Shown piece after piece: positions 16,761-25,127 of a stretch of DNA of 51,457 nt (its first letter is position 1; the number at the start of each line of letters is the position of its first letter). The notes beneath the pieces were generated by a model that saw nothing but the letters and a program-made list of their open reading frames with translations, searched no databases and had not been told where the DNA came from. Made by a program: the position numbers and the translations under genes. The DNA lies in the NCBI GenBank assembly GCA_002753335.1, contig PEAD01000022.1, positions 1 through 51,457 of the forward strand. The letters are read 5' to 3'. This DNA is from Nitrospirae bacterium MYbin3 (GTDB taxonomy: Bacteria; Nitrospirota; Thermodesulfovibrionia; Thermodesulfovibrionales; Dissulfurispiraceae).

Positions 16761-18053
16761 ATGAAAAAGGTATGGTGTTTGGGGGTTCTCTGTCTTTTTT
16801 TTGCATTTGCAACAATTGGTTTTGCTGCGGATGCAGGAGTTGTGAAAATCGGCCTTAACTATCCAGAAACAGGTCCTTATTCAAAACAGGGGCTTGATCA
16901 GCGCAGGGCCGCAGAATTGGCGGTCGAAGAGATAAACGGTGCGGGCGGGATTCTGGGCAAAAAGATACAGCTTGTTTACCGTGACACTAAATCCAACGCA
17001 AAGGTAGCGAAAGAAAACGCCATAGACCTTTACGACAAGGAAGGGGTTCCAATGATTTTCGGAGGCTCCTCAAGCGCTGTTGCTATAGCCACAGGCAAGG
17101 TGGCTATGCAGAAGAACAAAATATTTTTCGGTACTCTTACCTACTCAACAGAAACCACCGGAGAAGAGGGCCACAGACATGTTTTCAGAGAGTGTTACGA
17201 TTCCTATATGGCAGCAAAGGTTGTATCCGACTACGTAACCAAAACTATGGCTGCGACACTGCAGGGCTTGGCTCCAAAGTTTTTTTATGTTACTGCTGAC
17301 TACACATGGGGTTGGACCACAGAGGATTCTATAAGGAAGTTTACCGGGACAACAGACAAGAATGAGCATCGTGGGGTTTTGACGAGGCTCGGTTCTGATG
17401 ACTTCTCTAAGGTTTTGGGTATTGCCAAAGAGGCAAAGGCTGATGTGCTTGTTCTTGTGCTTTTTGGCCGCGATATGGAAATAGCTGTAAAACAGGCTTA
17501 TGAGATGGGGCTTAAAAAGACGATGCAGATAATAGTTCCTAACCTTACACTTGACATGGCTGAAGGCGCAGGGCCAGAGGCAATGGAGGGTGTTATAGGC
17601 GCTATGCCGTGGACTTGGCGGGTTCCCTTTGCCAACAACTACCAAAAAGGAATAGATTTTGTGAAAAATTTCGAGGCAAAGCACAAGCGTTATCCTTCCA
17701 CCTCCGGAGCGTCCGCTTATGTAATTCTGCACCAATACAAAGAGGCGGTTGAGCGTGCAAAAACTTTTGACACCAAAGCTGTTATAAAGACGTTGGAAGG
17801 CCATAAATATACCGGTCTTAAGGACGAGCAGTATTGGAGGGCGTGGGACCATCAGTCTGTGCAGACGGTATATGCGGTGAAATGCAAACCTGCAGCCGAA
17901 GTTAAGAAGGACAAGTACCAGCAGGACTATTTCGAGATAGTAAACAGCATGAAGGGTGAAGCTGCTGCGATTTCGAACAAGGAGTGGACAGAGAATAGGA
18001 CAAGGGTGGGAATGCCGGCAACTCTTGAGGAATATATTGAAGCAGGACAGTGA
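16761..18053 (+). CDS. ABC transporter substrate-binding protein, branched-chain amino acid type
   Basis: A 430-residue periplasmic protein with a Sec signal peptide ending about AFATIGFAADA. It is followed by a type I periplasmic-binding fold like LivJ/LivK: VVKIGLNYPETGPYSKQG, AAELAVEEINGAGGILGKKI, then MIFGGSSSAVAIATG and, later, KRYPSTSGASAYVILH. These bind amino acids, amides, urea or aromatic acids; the ligand is not readable here. No permease (LivH/M) or ATPase (LivG/F) gene is in the window. The next gene is a chemoreceptor, so a sensing role is possible. A good promoter and ribosome-binding site stand upstream and a hairpin follows. Confidence 0.88.
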   Translation: MKKVWCLGVLCLFFAFATIGFAADAGVVKIGLNYPETGPYSKQGLDQRRAAELAVEEINGAGGILGKKIQLVYRDTKSNAKVAKENAIDLYDKEGVPMIFGGSSSAVAIATGKVAMQKNKIFFGTLTYSTETTGEEGHRHVFRECYDSYMAAKVVSDYVTKTMAATLQGLAPKFFYVTADYTWGWTTEDSIRKFTGTTDKNEHRGVLTRLGSDDFSKVLGIAKEAKADVLVLVLFGRDMEIAVKQAYEMGLKKTMQIIVPNLTLDMAEGAGPEAMEGVIGAMPWTWRVPFANNYQKGIDFVKNFEAKHKRYPSTSGASAYVILHQYKEAVERAKTFDTKAVIKTLEGHKYTGLKDEQYWRAWDHQSVQTVYAVKCKPAAEVKKDKYQQDYFEIVNSMKGEAAAISNKEWTENRTRVGMPATLEEYIEAGQ

Positions 18054-18090
18054 AGAATTATAGAACTAATGTTGCGTTTAGTATTTGAAA

Positions 18091-18123
18091 TTGATAGGCC
18101 GTAGTTAAACTACGGCTTATCAA
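18091..18123 (+). terminator. Hairpin after the binding-protein gene
   Basis: GCCGTAG (18098-18104) pairs with CTACGGC (18110-18116) around a 5-base loop. The stem extends outward through TTGATA (18091-18096) and TATCAA (18118-18123) with one mismatched position, and a T-containing stretch follows. It lies 37 bases after the stop and 44 bases before the chemoreceptor start. It probably ends or attenuates transcription, and partial read-through into the next gene is possible. Confidence 0.6.
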
Positions 18124-18166
18124 TTTGTTTGGATTCTGAGAGGGATATTTTGGGAGGGGAAATAAA

Positions 18167-20632
18167 ATGAATATCGGGAAAAAGCTCACTCTGAATGCGG
18201 GTGTGGCGTTGCTGCTTTTGATCACTATAGGGGCGGTGGCGGTGCTAGGCATTATCTATATAGATAATAGAGTTGCTGAATTAACACAGAAGTCAACGCC
18301 ATACCAGATAGCTGTTTTCAACCATCAGGGCGCTATGCAGGCCCATTCGTCAAATCTTCTTAAGGCAGCATCTTCCGAGTCTATAGATGAATTTAAAAAG
18401 AATGCGGCCGAGGTTAGCGAGTCTGAAAAAGAACAAATAAAGACCTCTCAGGAAATTATAAAATTAGGCGGTAAGAAAAATGAAGGTGAGGCACAGATTG
18501 CAGAGATAACCAAAAGCCTGCTTGAAATTACCGAAAAAAGGATTGCGCTTCAGAAATCTATGGCGCTATCCGTAGATTCGATGAGAAAGAAGCTGGGCGA
18601 AGCCTCAAAGAAGCTGAAGATGCTTGACGATAGTGTTCAAGGCCTTCAGCGGGGTGCAACCAAGAGCATGCTTTCGAGCATAGATAAATCGGGAAACACT
18701 ACCGTAAACGCGAATAATCTTATAGTGGTAAGAGAGGGTTTCAAAGATCTCACGCTTTATGCCACAAAATTTCCGTCTTTAAACGACCGCAGGACCATAG
18801 TTGACAACAAAGAGGTATTCGAGGCTATTGCTGCGAAGGTTTTGCAGGCGGTAAAAAACATAAGCTGGGAAGAGAAGGCGAGCGGCGAGGAGCTTTATCA
18901 GAGGGTTAAGGATATGTCCGCTAAAATGACAGGCGCCTTCAACCTTAAGCTGAAGTATCTGAAAGAAGAGGATGAAGCGCTCAAGACAAAGGCCGAGAGG
19001 CTGGCCAAAGACACGGAATATGAGCTTACTTACCTGATGCCGGCTGTTCTGCAGGAGTTCCAGAAGGCCAATGCGCAACAGAAGCTGAGCGTAAAGAACA
19101 TGTCCAAGAGTGTAGGTTCTTTTACCGGAACAAACGAAATTTTGCTTGCTTCCTCAACTCTTATGACGCTTACCTCTTCAATAGAATCGAACATAAGCTA
19201 CAGTTTTTCACTCAAAAGCCTGAACGAATTTGAAAGGGTTGTCGGGACTATCCAGAAGATGTTTGAAGAAGCCATGAAAACGCATAAGAAGCTGCACGAA
19301 CTCACCGCTAACTATTCGGATGCGAACAAATTGTGTGCGTCATCTTCCGAAACCATTATGTCGGTTCAGAGAGAGTTTCTAGGCAAGGGCGGGACTGCCG
19401 AAAATATCAGATCTTCTCTTAAGACAGTAGAGTTGGTTTCTGGGCTTAACCAAAAGATGAAGGACATTATAGCTCATGAAATTAAGGAGACCACAAAAGA
19501 TATAGCCGAGGCAAAGAAGAAACAGGAAGTTTCTGTGGGAGGAGTAAGGTCGGCCGTCGGGATTACCATTAAGCTTATTATAGGTGTGGCCTTAATTGCT
19601 CTGGTATGCTCTATTTTGTTCAGCCGGTGGATAGGGCTTTCGGTTGTAACCCCAATTGCAGAACTCAGCAGCCTTGCAGAGGGTTTCCGCCTTGGTAATT
19701 TCAATATGAAACTTGATGAAAAGAGAAAGGACGAATTCGGGCGGCTTGCAGGTCATTTCAATATTGCGGTGGACAAGATAGATGAAATAATCAAAAATCT
19801 TGCGGAGGGTATAGATAGGATGTCCAATAGCGCTGCAGGGCTTGCAGAAACTTCGGCAGAGCTTTACCGTGTATCACAGGAGCAGACGGATCAGACAGAG
19901 CAGTCGGTGACCGCAACAACAGAGATAGAGCAGACCGTAAGTGGTGTTGCCAGGAACGCTGATGACGCATCCAACGCATCCAAGGAGGCATTGGATAAGG
20001 CGGCAAGCGGCAAGGATATAGTTATCAAGACGGTCAGGAAGATGGAGATAATAGCCGATTCTGTTCGGGATGCTGCCTCTAATATAACGAAGCTGAGTGA
20101 AAGCTCCAATAAGATAGGCTTGATAGTAAAGACTATTAATGAGATTGCGGATCAGACTAATCTATTGGCTTTGAATGCGGCTATAGAAGCAGCAAGGGCA
20201 GGAGAGCAGGGCAGGGGGTTTGCGGTTGTTGCTGATGAGGTGAGAAAACTTGCTGAGCGCACGAGCGAATCAACAAAAGAGATAGGCGCGATTATAAAAG
20301 AGATACATGAGGACACGAAACGCTCGGTCATCGCGATGGAGAGCAGTAAGGGTGATGTTGAAGAAGGAGTGAGGTTTGCGACTGACGCTAGCCATTCACT
20401 TGAAGAAATTGTGAGCGCTTCGACGCGTGGTGTTGAAATGGCGAATATGATAGCCTCGGCTACGGGCCAGCAGGCATCGGCAGCCGAGCATGTTTCGCTC
20501 AGCATGGAAAACATAAGGACTATAACCAGAAAGCTTGAGTCTTCGACAGAGACGATAGCAAAAGAATCCAAGGATCTGTCTTCGCTTGCGGCTTTTCTTA
20601 AAGAGACATCCGCATGGTTTAAGATTAAATGA
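18167..20632 (+). CDS. Methyl-accepting chemotaxis protein
   Basis: An 821-residue membrane chemoreceptor. The first membrane helix is at residues 8-32, then a large, mostly helical extracytoplasmic domain of about 430 residues rich in K, E and S. The second helix lies at about 463-488 and a HAMP domain at about 490-550 ([15 protein letters not shown]). The long signalling coiled coil has the hyperconserved tip [20 protein letters not shown] near 658, followed by [16 protein letters not shown]. There is no C-terminal CheR-docking pentapeptide. It signals to CheA/CheW, which are not in the window. GGGAGGGG precedes ATG 18167. The sensory domain is larger than the common four-helix bundle and has no recognised fold by eye. 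Proximity to the binding-protein gene suggests a shared ligand. Confidence 0.95.
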   Translation: MNIGKKLTLNAGVALLLLITIGAVAVLGIIYIDNRVAELTQKSTPYQIAVFNHQGAMQAHSSNLLKAASSESIDEFKKNAAEVSESEKEQIKTSQEIIKLGGKKNEGEAQIAEITKSLLEITEKRIALQKSMALSVDSMRKKLGEASKKLKMLDDSVQGLQRGATKSMLSSIDKSGNTTVNANNLIVVREGFKDLTLYATKFPSLNDRRTIVDNKEVFEAIAAKVLQAVKNISWEEKASGEELYQRVKDMSAKMTGAFNLKLKYLKEEDEALKTKAERLAKDTEYELTYLMPAVLQEFQKANAQQKLSVKNMSKSVGSFTGTNEILLASSTLMTLTSSIESNISYSFSLKSLNEFERVVGTIQKMFEEAMKTHKKLHELTANYSDANKLCASSSETIMSVQREFLGKGGTAENIRSSLKTVELVSGLNQKMKDIIAHEIKETTKDIAEAKKKQEVSVGGVRSAVGITIKLIIGVALIALVCSILFSRWIGLSVVTPIAELSSLAEGFRLGNFNMKLDEKRKDEFGRLAGHFNIAVDKIDEIIKNLAEGIDRMSNSAAGLAETSAELYRVSQEQTDQTEQSVTATTEIEQTVSGVARNADDASNASKEALDKAASGKDIVIKTVRKMEIIADSVRDAASNITKLSESSNKIGLIVKTINEIADQTNLLALNAAIEAARAGEQGRGFAVVADEVRKLAERTSESTKEIGAIIKEIHEDTKRSVIAMESSKGDVEEGVRFATDASHSLEEIVSASTRGVEMANMIASATGQQASAAEHVSLSMENIRTITRKLESSTETIAKESKDLSSLAAFLKETSAWFKIK

Positions 20633-20659
20633 GGGGCAAAGTCTTTATCTTTGCCCCTC
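20631..20659 (+). terminator. Intrinsic terminator after the chemoreceptor gene
   Basis: A strong stem, GAGGGGCAAAG (20631-20641) with CTTTGCCCCTC (20649-20659), starts inside the stop codon region and is followed by ATTAATAATAA. The loop is 7 bases. Its right side lacks a long U-run, but stem strength and position make it a likely terminator. Confidence 0.7.
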
Positions 20660-20944
20660 ATTAATAATAAGCATATAACTCGCTTTTTCCTATCGGCAAA
20701 ACTTTCCTCTGTTGTTTTCTTAAAACAATCTGTTTTTTAAGTGTTTTTGTTCTATTTTAAACTAGCACGATTTTTGCATTAAAAGTATGGGTTTTTTGCA
20801 TATACAAAATACGAGCAAGTAGAAAAATGCATAAAAATACTGTGATTTCAAAGAGTTTATTGTATGCAACTTGTAATAAAAATAATATCAGTTAGATTTT
20901 TGAGACTTTATAAGACAAAATTTTGACAGGAGTTTATATCTGAA
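20660..20944. other. AT-rich regulatory gap before the export operon
   Basis: With the preceding hairpin this is a gap of about 310 bases without an ORF. It holds a sigma-54-like site at 20762-20778 and then about 165 bases of AT-rich leader with a repeated TTTTGCAT/GCATATAC theme. A possible AGGAG ribosome-binding site is at 20928-20932. No terminator or second promoter is obvious. Confidence 0.5.
20762..20778 (+). promoter_or_regulatory. Candidate sigma-54 promoter for the export operon
   Basis: The sequence CTAGCAC, five bases, TTGCA matches the -24/-12 pattern (CTGGCAC-N5-TTGCA) except for A in place of the first G of the -24 GG pair. It lies about 170 bases before the first gene of the kinase-wza-wzz operon. 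Some bacterial exopolysaccharide loci are under sigma-54 and an enhancer-binding regulator, but no such regulator gene is in this window. Confidence 0.45.
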
Positions 20945-20947
20945 TTG

Positions 20948-21628
20948 ATGGAAAAAATGAATATTTCGCAGGGGACACTCTCAGAAAGAGTAAGAGAGAT
21001 AATCACAAAGAACAGGCGTGAGCTTTCTGAAGTCGAAGGGAATATTCTTAGTCTTGCTGCTAAGGATAAAGATGTTAGAACCATTTTTGTAACAAGCTGC
21101 AATAACTCTGAAGGCAAGACTATTTCGGCAATAAGCCTTGCGTATGCTTTGTATAATGAGACTAATCTTAATGTTCTTCTTGTGGATGGGAATCTTCAGC
21201 GTCCGAAATTGCATGAGCTTTTTAATGTAGAGCAATCTCCCGGGTTATCTGATTTTGTCCTTGAGGGCTCGGTGAATGTTTTCAGGGAGACCGAGTTTGA
21301 GCGGCTGATGGTTATGCCTGCAGGAACAAAGATATCCAACACTCTTGATGTTTTTAGGGCAACGGATTTTGGCGAAAAAATGGCTATGTTGAGGGATAAA
21401 TTTGATTACGTTATTGTTGACAGCAGCTCTATTCTGGGCTCATCCGATACTTCGGTAGCAGCACAAAAATTTGATGGGGTTGTTTTCGTTCTTGAGTGCG
21501 AAAAAACCAAATGGGAGGTGCTCCAGATGGCTGTGGATAAGGTCGTCAAGCTTAGGGGGCATGTGCTCGGAGTGGTGATGAACAAGAGAAAATATTATAT
21601 ACCGAGATTCCTTTATGGGAAAATATAA
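20948..21628 (+). CDS. ParA/BY-kinase-like ATPase of polysaccharide export
   Basis: A 226-residue P-loop protein like the cytoplasmic kinase partner (CpsD/CapB type) of chain-length proteins. It has a modified Walker A, SCNNSEGKTISA, at about residues 48-58 where the family usually has SxxPGEGKS/T. Walker A' is VLLVDGNLQRPKLHELF and Walker B is FDYVIVDSSS. The C-terminus is short, with three tyrosines in its last dozen residues (RKYYIPRFLYGKI), a possible autophosphorylation cluster. The start may be ATG 20948 or the adjacent TTG 20945. It overlaps the export lipoprotein gene by 14 bases. In this operon the kinase is separate from the Wzz-type membrane protein encoded two genes on. Confidence 0.85.
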   Translation: MEKMNISQGTLSERVREIITKNRRELSEVEGNILSLAAKDKDVRTIFVTSCNNSEGKTISAISLAYALYNETNLNVLLVDGNLQRPKLHELFNVEQSPGLSDFVLEGSVNVFRETEFERLMVMPAGTKISNTLDVFRATDFGEKMAMLRDKFDYVIVDSSSILGSSDTSVAAQKFDGVVFVLECEKTKWEVLQMAVDKVVKLRGHVLGVVMNKRKYYIPRFLYGKI

Positions 21629-22829
21629 AATTTATTTGATAAAAATAAGATTTGTCTTGTCTGTGTTGCTCTTTGCAGCACTTATTCTGCCTGGTTGCGG
21701 GGTTCGTACCGAATCTATAAAAAGGGGCGAAGAGGTGTCTCTTGAGATGACAACCTTTTCGTTTGACCAGAAAAATCATCCTTATGAAAAATTGCCTGAT
21801 TACAAAATATCTCCCGGTGATGTTCTGGATGTTTTATACCAGATACGCACATGGGAAAAGAAAGATCAGTTTGAAATGGGCATAGACTACAACATATCGG
21901 TCAAATTTGTGCATGTGCCGGAGATGAATGTTGATGAAAAAGTCAGGCCTGATGGGACAATATCTCTTCCTTACATAGGCAAGTACATGATTGCTGGCAA
22001 GACGATAGATGCAGTAACAAAGGAATTGAAATCTCGCTACGACAGCATACTGCAGAATTCGGATCTTTTTATTATGGTTCCTGATTACCGCACCGCTATA
22101 AAAGAACTGAAAGCAGACCTTCACACCGCACCGAGGGGCTTGAGCAGGCTTGTTACAGTTAGGCCTGACGGGTATGTAACATTTCCTATGCTGGGTGATA
22201 TATTAGCAGGCGGAAGGACCGTTCCTGAGGTTTCCAAGGAGCTGGACAGCAAATATCCGAAAGTACTTCCTGATCTTCATGTGGATCTGTTTCTTGAAAA
22301 ACATAGCGGGGCAAGGTTTTATGTGTTAGGACAGGTTCAGCGTTCAGGGGTATATGAGATTCCCAAACCGCTCACTGTTGAGCAGGCCTTGTCAATGGCA
22401 GGAAGCTTCACTCCCGGAGCTCAGCTTGACAATATAATCGTTGTAAGAAAGCAGAAAGACAAGATGATCGCTACAAGAGTTAATCTAATGGACACATCGT
22501 TTGGAGTTAACCATTCCAGTGCTGATGAAGGACATGCAAAGCGGTCCGAGCAGGAATACACAAAGCTTTGTCACAACGAAGCCTGCGGCAAAGCTTCTGC
22601 GGATACTAAAGGTGTCAATACATCAAAGACGGGTTCTGAATACAGCCACAGATTCTTTTTCCTTATGCCTGACGATATTGTTTATGTTCCGAAGAGGCCG
22701 CTATGGAGAGCAGCCGAGATTATGCGCGAGATTAGTGATGTTTTGTTATTTAAAGGTTGGAATATTGGTCTGACTTGGGAGTTGCATAATGAGCCTCAAA
22801 CAAAAGATTCGAGGGTGTTCAAAGATTGA
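21615..22829 (+). CDS. Outer-membrane polysaccharide export lipoprotein (Wza/GumB type)
   Basis: A 404-residue protein with a lipoprotein signal peptide (LFAALILPGC), so anchored in the outer membrane after export. The polysaccharide-export (PES) unit appears twice: VRPDGTISLPYIG at about residues 111-123 followed by TIDAVTKELKSRYD, and VRPDGYVTFPMLG at about 182-194 followed by TVPEVSKELDSKYP. An SLBB-like domain comes next (FYVLGQVQRSGVYEIPKPLT, ALSMAGSF). A polar insert of roughly 45 residues (about 298-345) splits the later SLBB strands before FFFLMPDDIVYVP. The end resembles the amphipathic C-terminal helix of Wza. Members form the channel through which capsule or EPS leaves the cell. 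Confidence 0.9.
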   Translation: MGKYKIYLIKIRFVLSVLLFAALILPGCGVRTESIKRGEEVSLEMTTFSFDQKNHPYEKLPDYKISPGDVLDVLYQIRTWEKKDQFEMGIDYNISVKFVHVPEMNVDEKVRPDGTISLPYIGKYMIAGKTIDAVTKELKSRYDSILQNSDLFIMVPDYRTAIKELKADLHTAPRGLSRLVTVRPDGYVTFPMLGDILAGGRTVPEVSKELDSKYPKVLPDLHVDLFLEKHSGARFYVLGQVQRSGVYEIPKPLTVEQALSMAGSFTPGAQLDNIIVVRKQKDKMIATRVNLMDTSFGVNHSSADEGHAKRSEQEYTKLCHNEACGKASADTKGVNTSKTGSEYSHRFFFLMPDDIVYVPKRPLWRAAEIMREISDVLLFKGWNIGLTWELHNEPQTKDSRVFKD

Positions 22830-22838
22830 GGGGGATGC

Positions 22839-24608
22839 GTGAAAGCGGAAGATTATAAAAAAGAATTGGTGACAACGCTTTTTGCTAAGAAAAAACTGAT
22901 TAGCGAAATCACACTTTTTGTTTTTGTATGCTCCATACTGATTGCATTTTTCTGGCCTCCAACATATGGCTCGTACGGATCTGTTCTTGTCAAGGTGAAG
23001 AAACCTGTCAAAAGCCCTGAAGCTGTTGAAGAGGCTACGATTCGTTACGATTCGATAACTAAGGAAGACCTGAATTCAGAAATGACGATGCTTACATCGC
23101 CTGATGTAATACAGCGGGCGATAAACTACCTTAAAGAACAGGGTAAATATGAGCCGCCGAAACAGCCTGTGCCGGTTATAGACGATATTAAAGAGGCTGT
23201 GAGTCTCATAAAGGACAAGCTGACGATATTATTGTCCGACCGTAAAGAAAAACTAAACAAAGAAGTTTATAAAATGAAAGAAAGCATAAAGACCGAAATG
23301 ATTCCCAACTCAAATGTGATAGAGGTTACGTTTTTTCATGTTGATGAAAAGTTTGCGGTGCGGTTTTTGGACGCTTTGTTTCAGCAATACATAACTTATC
23401 GCATGGAGATTTATTATCCGGAGGAGGCTAAAAAGTTTTTTTCGGATCAAAAGGGGGATTTAAGCGGTGAACTTGAAGGCAAGCGCAAAGACTGGATTAA
23501 TGTTGTAGAAAAACACCGCATAGCAGATCCGCTTAAAGAGATCGAAAATAACCTTCTTGTAAAAAAAGAGCTCGAAACTCAGCTTAATGCCCTAAACAAT
23601 CTCGCGATAGAAAAAAAGCATTACATAGAGTATCTGGATAATGCCCTTGCAAGTAAAGATGTACAGTTCTTTTCGTTTATAGACAAGTTGGCGATAACAA
23701 ACCTCAGCAACTCTCTTCAGCAGATATATTTAGAGTACGGCAAAGTTATTAGGACCTACAAACCTGCAAGTGACAAGGCTAAACCGGTCGAAAAACAGAT
23801 GAATGATGCGCTTGCTCTTCTTCGGGGAGAGGTTCAGTCTTATAGAAACAGTATTGCGAAAGAGTTGGCCGGCATTAATAAGAAGATAGAGTACATCAAA
23901 TCTACAATCAAAGAGATAAATGACAGGAATGTGGAGTTGCAGAAACAGAATATTGATACGCAGAAGATTGCGATAGAGATGAACCTGCTGAAGCATTCTT
24001 ATGAAACTTTTTCTAAGAGGAAAGATGAGGCTGTGCACGGAGAGTTGTCACCCACGAATTCTTATCTTAGCATTCTAAGAAAACCCTTCCCTTCGGATGG
24101 GCCGATATTTCCCAAGAAGAGAATAGTTATCCCCTTGGGTCTTATAATTGGGTTTATACTAGGCTGCAGCTTTGCTTTTATTAGCGAGTATCTTGATCAT
24201 ACATTTAAGAAGATAAGCGATGTGGAAAGGATGATGGGATTGAGTGTTATTTTCTCGATTCCCGATTTTCAGGAGCCGGTCAAAAAGAAGAAGCCGGCGG
24301 CAGCAACTGTTGGTGCCGCAGCTTTAGCTTTTTCGTCCAGTTGTTTATTGTTAGGCTCCTTTATGTACTATGAACCCGATGTAAGCCTCTTAAGAATAGA
24401 AGCAGAAAAGAGCGTGAACATAATTACGGCAGAGGCAAAGAAATATTTTTATTCCAAGAATATTGAGGCCCCCCTAGTTGTTGGCCGAAATGAGCCTGTT
24501 AAGTCTGCGCCAAATGGTCAGACCGAAAATGCTGTGCCTTCATACTCATCATTGATTGGTGCAGGCGGACAGCAGCAGGGCAACGGTATAATCGTGGTAA
24601 GCCAGTAG
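22839..24608 (+). CDS. Chain-length/export co-polymerase (Wzz/GumC type) with an extra C-terminal segment
   Basis: A 589-residue membrane protein starting at GTG 22839, with GAGGGGG just upstream; the ATG at 22835 is out of frame and stops at once. It has a first membrane helix near residues 18-38, and a long periplasmic domain with coiled coils and the SPEAVEEATI region. The family's proline-rich P-x2-P-S-x-G-P-I-F-P-K-K-R motif is present as LRKPFPSDGPIFPKKR, just before a second helix at about 431-448. Then comes a short cytoplasmic part ending in KKKKPAAA. Unlike usual members it continues with a third hydrophobic stretch (AALAFSSSCLLLGSFMYY) and a tail of about 75 residues. It controls length and export of the polymer together with the kinase and Wza-like proteins. 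Confidence 0.88.
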   Translation: MKAEDYKKELVTTLFAKKKLISEITLFVFVCSILIAFFWPPTYGSYGSVLVKVKKPVKSPEAVEEATIRYDSITKEDLNSEMTMLTSPDVIQRAINYLKEQGKYEPPKQPVPVIDDIKEAVSLIKDKLTILLSDRKEKLNKEVYKMKESIKTEMIPNSNVIEVTFFHVDEKFAVRFLDALFQQYITYRMEIYYPEEAKKFFSDQKGDLSGELEGKRKDWINVVEKHRIADPLKEIENNLLVKKELETQLNALNNLAIEKKHYIEYLDNALASKDVQFFSFIDKLAITNLSNSLQQIYLEYGKVIRTYKPASDKAKPVEKQMNDALALLRGEVQSYRNSIAKELAGINKKIEYIKSTIKEINDRNVELQKQNIDTQKIAIEMNLLKHSYETFSKRKDEAVHGELSPTNSYLSILRKPFPSDGPIFPKKRIVIPLGLIIGFILGCSFAFISEYLDHTFKKISDVERMMGLSVIFSIPDFQEPVKKKKPAAATVGAAALAFSSSCLLLGSFMYYEPDVSLLRIEAEKSVNIITAEAKKYFYSKNIEAPLVVGRNEPVKSAPNGQTENAVPSYSSLIGAGGQQQGNGIIVVSQ

Positions 24609-24696
24609 TATAGTTTAACCATTGCAAAAAAACGCAAAAAAACTCAAAAAAAGCTGAATATTAGCTCTAAACTCCTTTATTCCTAGTTATCTTGCC

Positions 24697-24726
24697 TTGT
24701 TATTAAACTTATTTTTGCGATATATT
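24697..24726 (+). promoter_or_regulatory. Promoter of groESL
   Basis: TTGTTA (24697-24702) and TATATT (24721-24726), separated by 18 bases, form a plausible housekeeping promoter whose -10 box runs into the left arm of the CIRCE operator. Repressor bound there would block polymerase directly. Confidence 0.55.
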
Positions 24727-24751
24727 AGCACTCAATGGCAGCGAGTGCTAA
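24725..24751. promoter_or_regulatory. CIRCE operator (HrcA binding site)
   Basis: A perfect match to the CIRCE element: TTAGCACTC (24725-24733), nine bases, GAGTGCTAA (24743-24751). HrcA binds this inverted repeat and represses groESL until heat or misfolded protein ties up GroEL. It implies that the genome encodes hrcA elsewhere. Confidence 0.95.
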
Positions 24752-24814
24752 TAGACTGCTAAAAACTGGCCGGGTTTCTGGCCAAAATCAATAAAACCCC
24801 AAAGGAGGTTAGGT

Positions 24815-25105
24815 ATGAAGATTAGACCACTCAAGGACAGAGTAGTAGTGAAGTACTCTGAAGAGGAACTGGAAAAGACCGCAGGCGGAATCTATGTTCC
24901 TGATGTAGCAAAGGAGAAGCCGCAGAAGGGCACAGTTATAGCCGCAGGTTCGGGCAGGATAACTGATGACGGCAAAAAACAGGCGATGGAAGTTAAGGTC
25001 GGCGATGTTGTTTTATTTGACAAATATTCCGGCTCCAAAATTAAACTCGACAACGTCGAGCATCTCATCTTAAAAGAAGAAGACATACTCGGCATCATCG
25101 AGTAA
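24815..25105 (+). CDS. groES: Co-chaperonin GroES
   Basis: A 96-residue GroES of normal length. It has the N-terminal [12 protein letters not shown] strand, the mobile loop [14 protein letters not shown] that docks onto GroEL, and the C-terminal [13 protein letters not shown]. It caps the GroEL ring during protein folding in the cytoplasm. An AAAGGAGGT-type ribosome-binding site precedes the ATG. groEL follows after 22 bases. Confidence 0.98.
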   Translation: MKIRPLKDRVVVKYSEEELEKTAGGIYVPDVAKEKPQKGTVIAAGSGRITDDGKKQAMEVKVGDVVLFDKYSGSKIKLDNVEHLILKEEDILGIIE

Positions 25106-25127
25106 TCTATACAAAGGAGGAAGAAAA

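Noticed and set aside
17145..17852. 235-codon minus-strand ORF
   Set aside because: Antisense to the substrate-binding protein, no motif and no start signal; the plus-strand gene is certain.
20660..20944. Possible riboswitch or small RNA leader
   Set aside because: No conserved structured element could be recognised; only AT-rich sequence and the promoter-like site.
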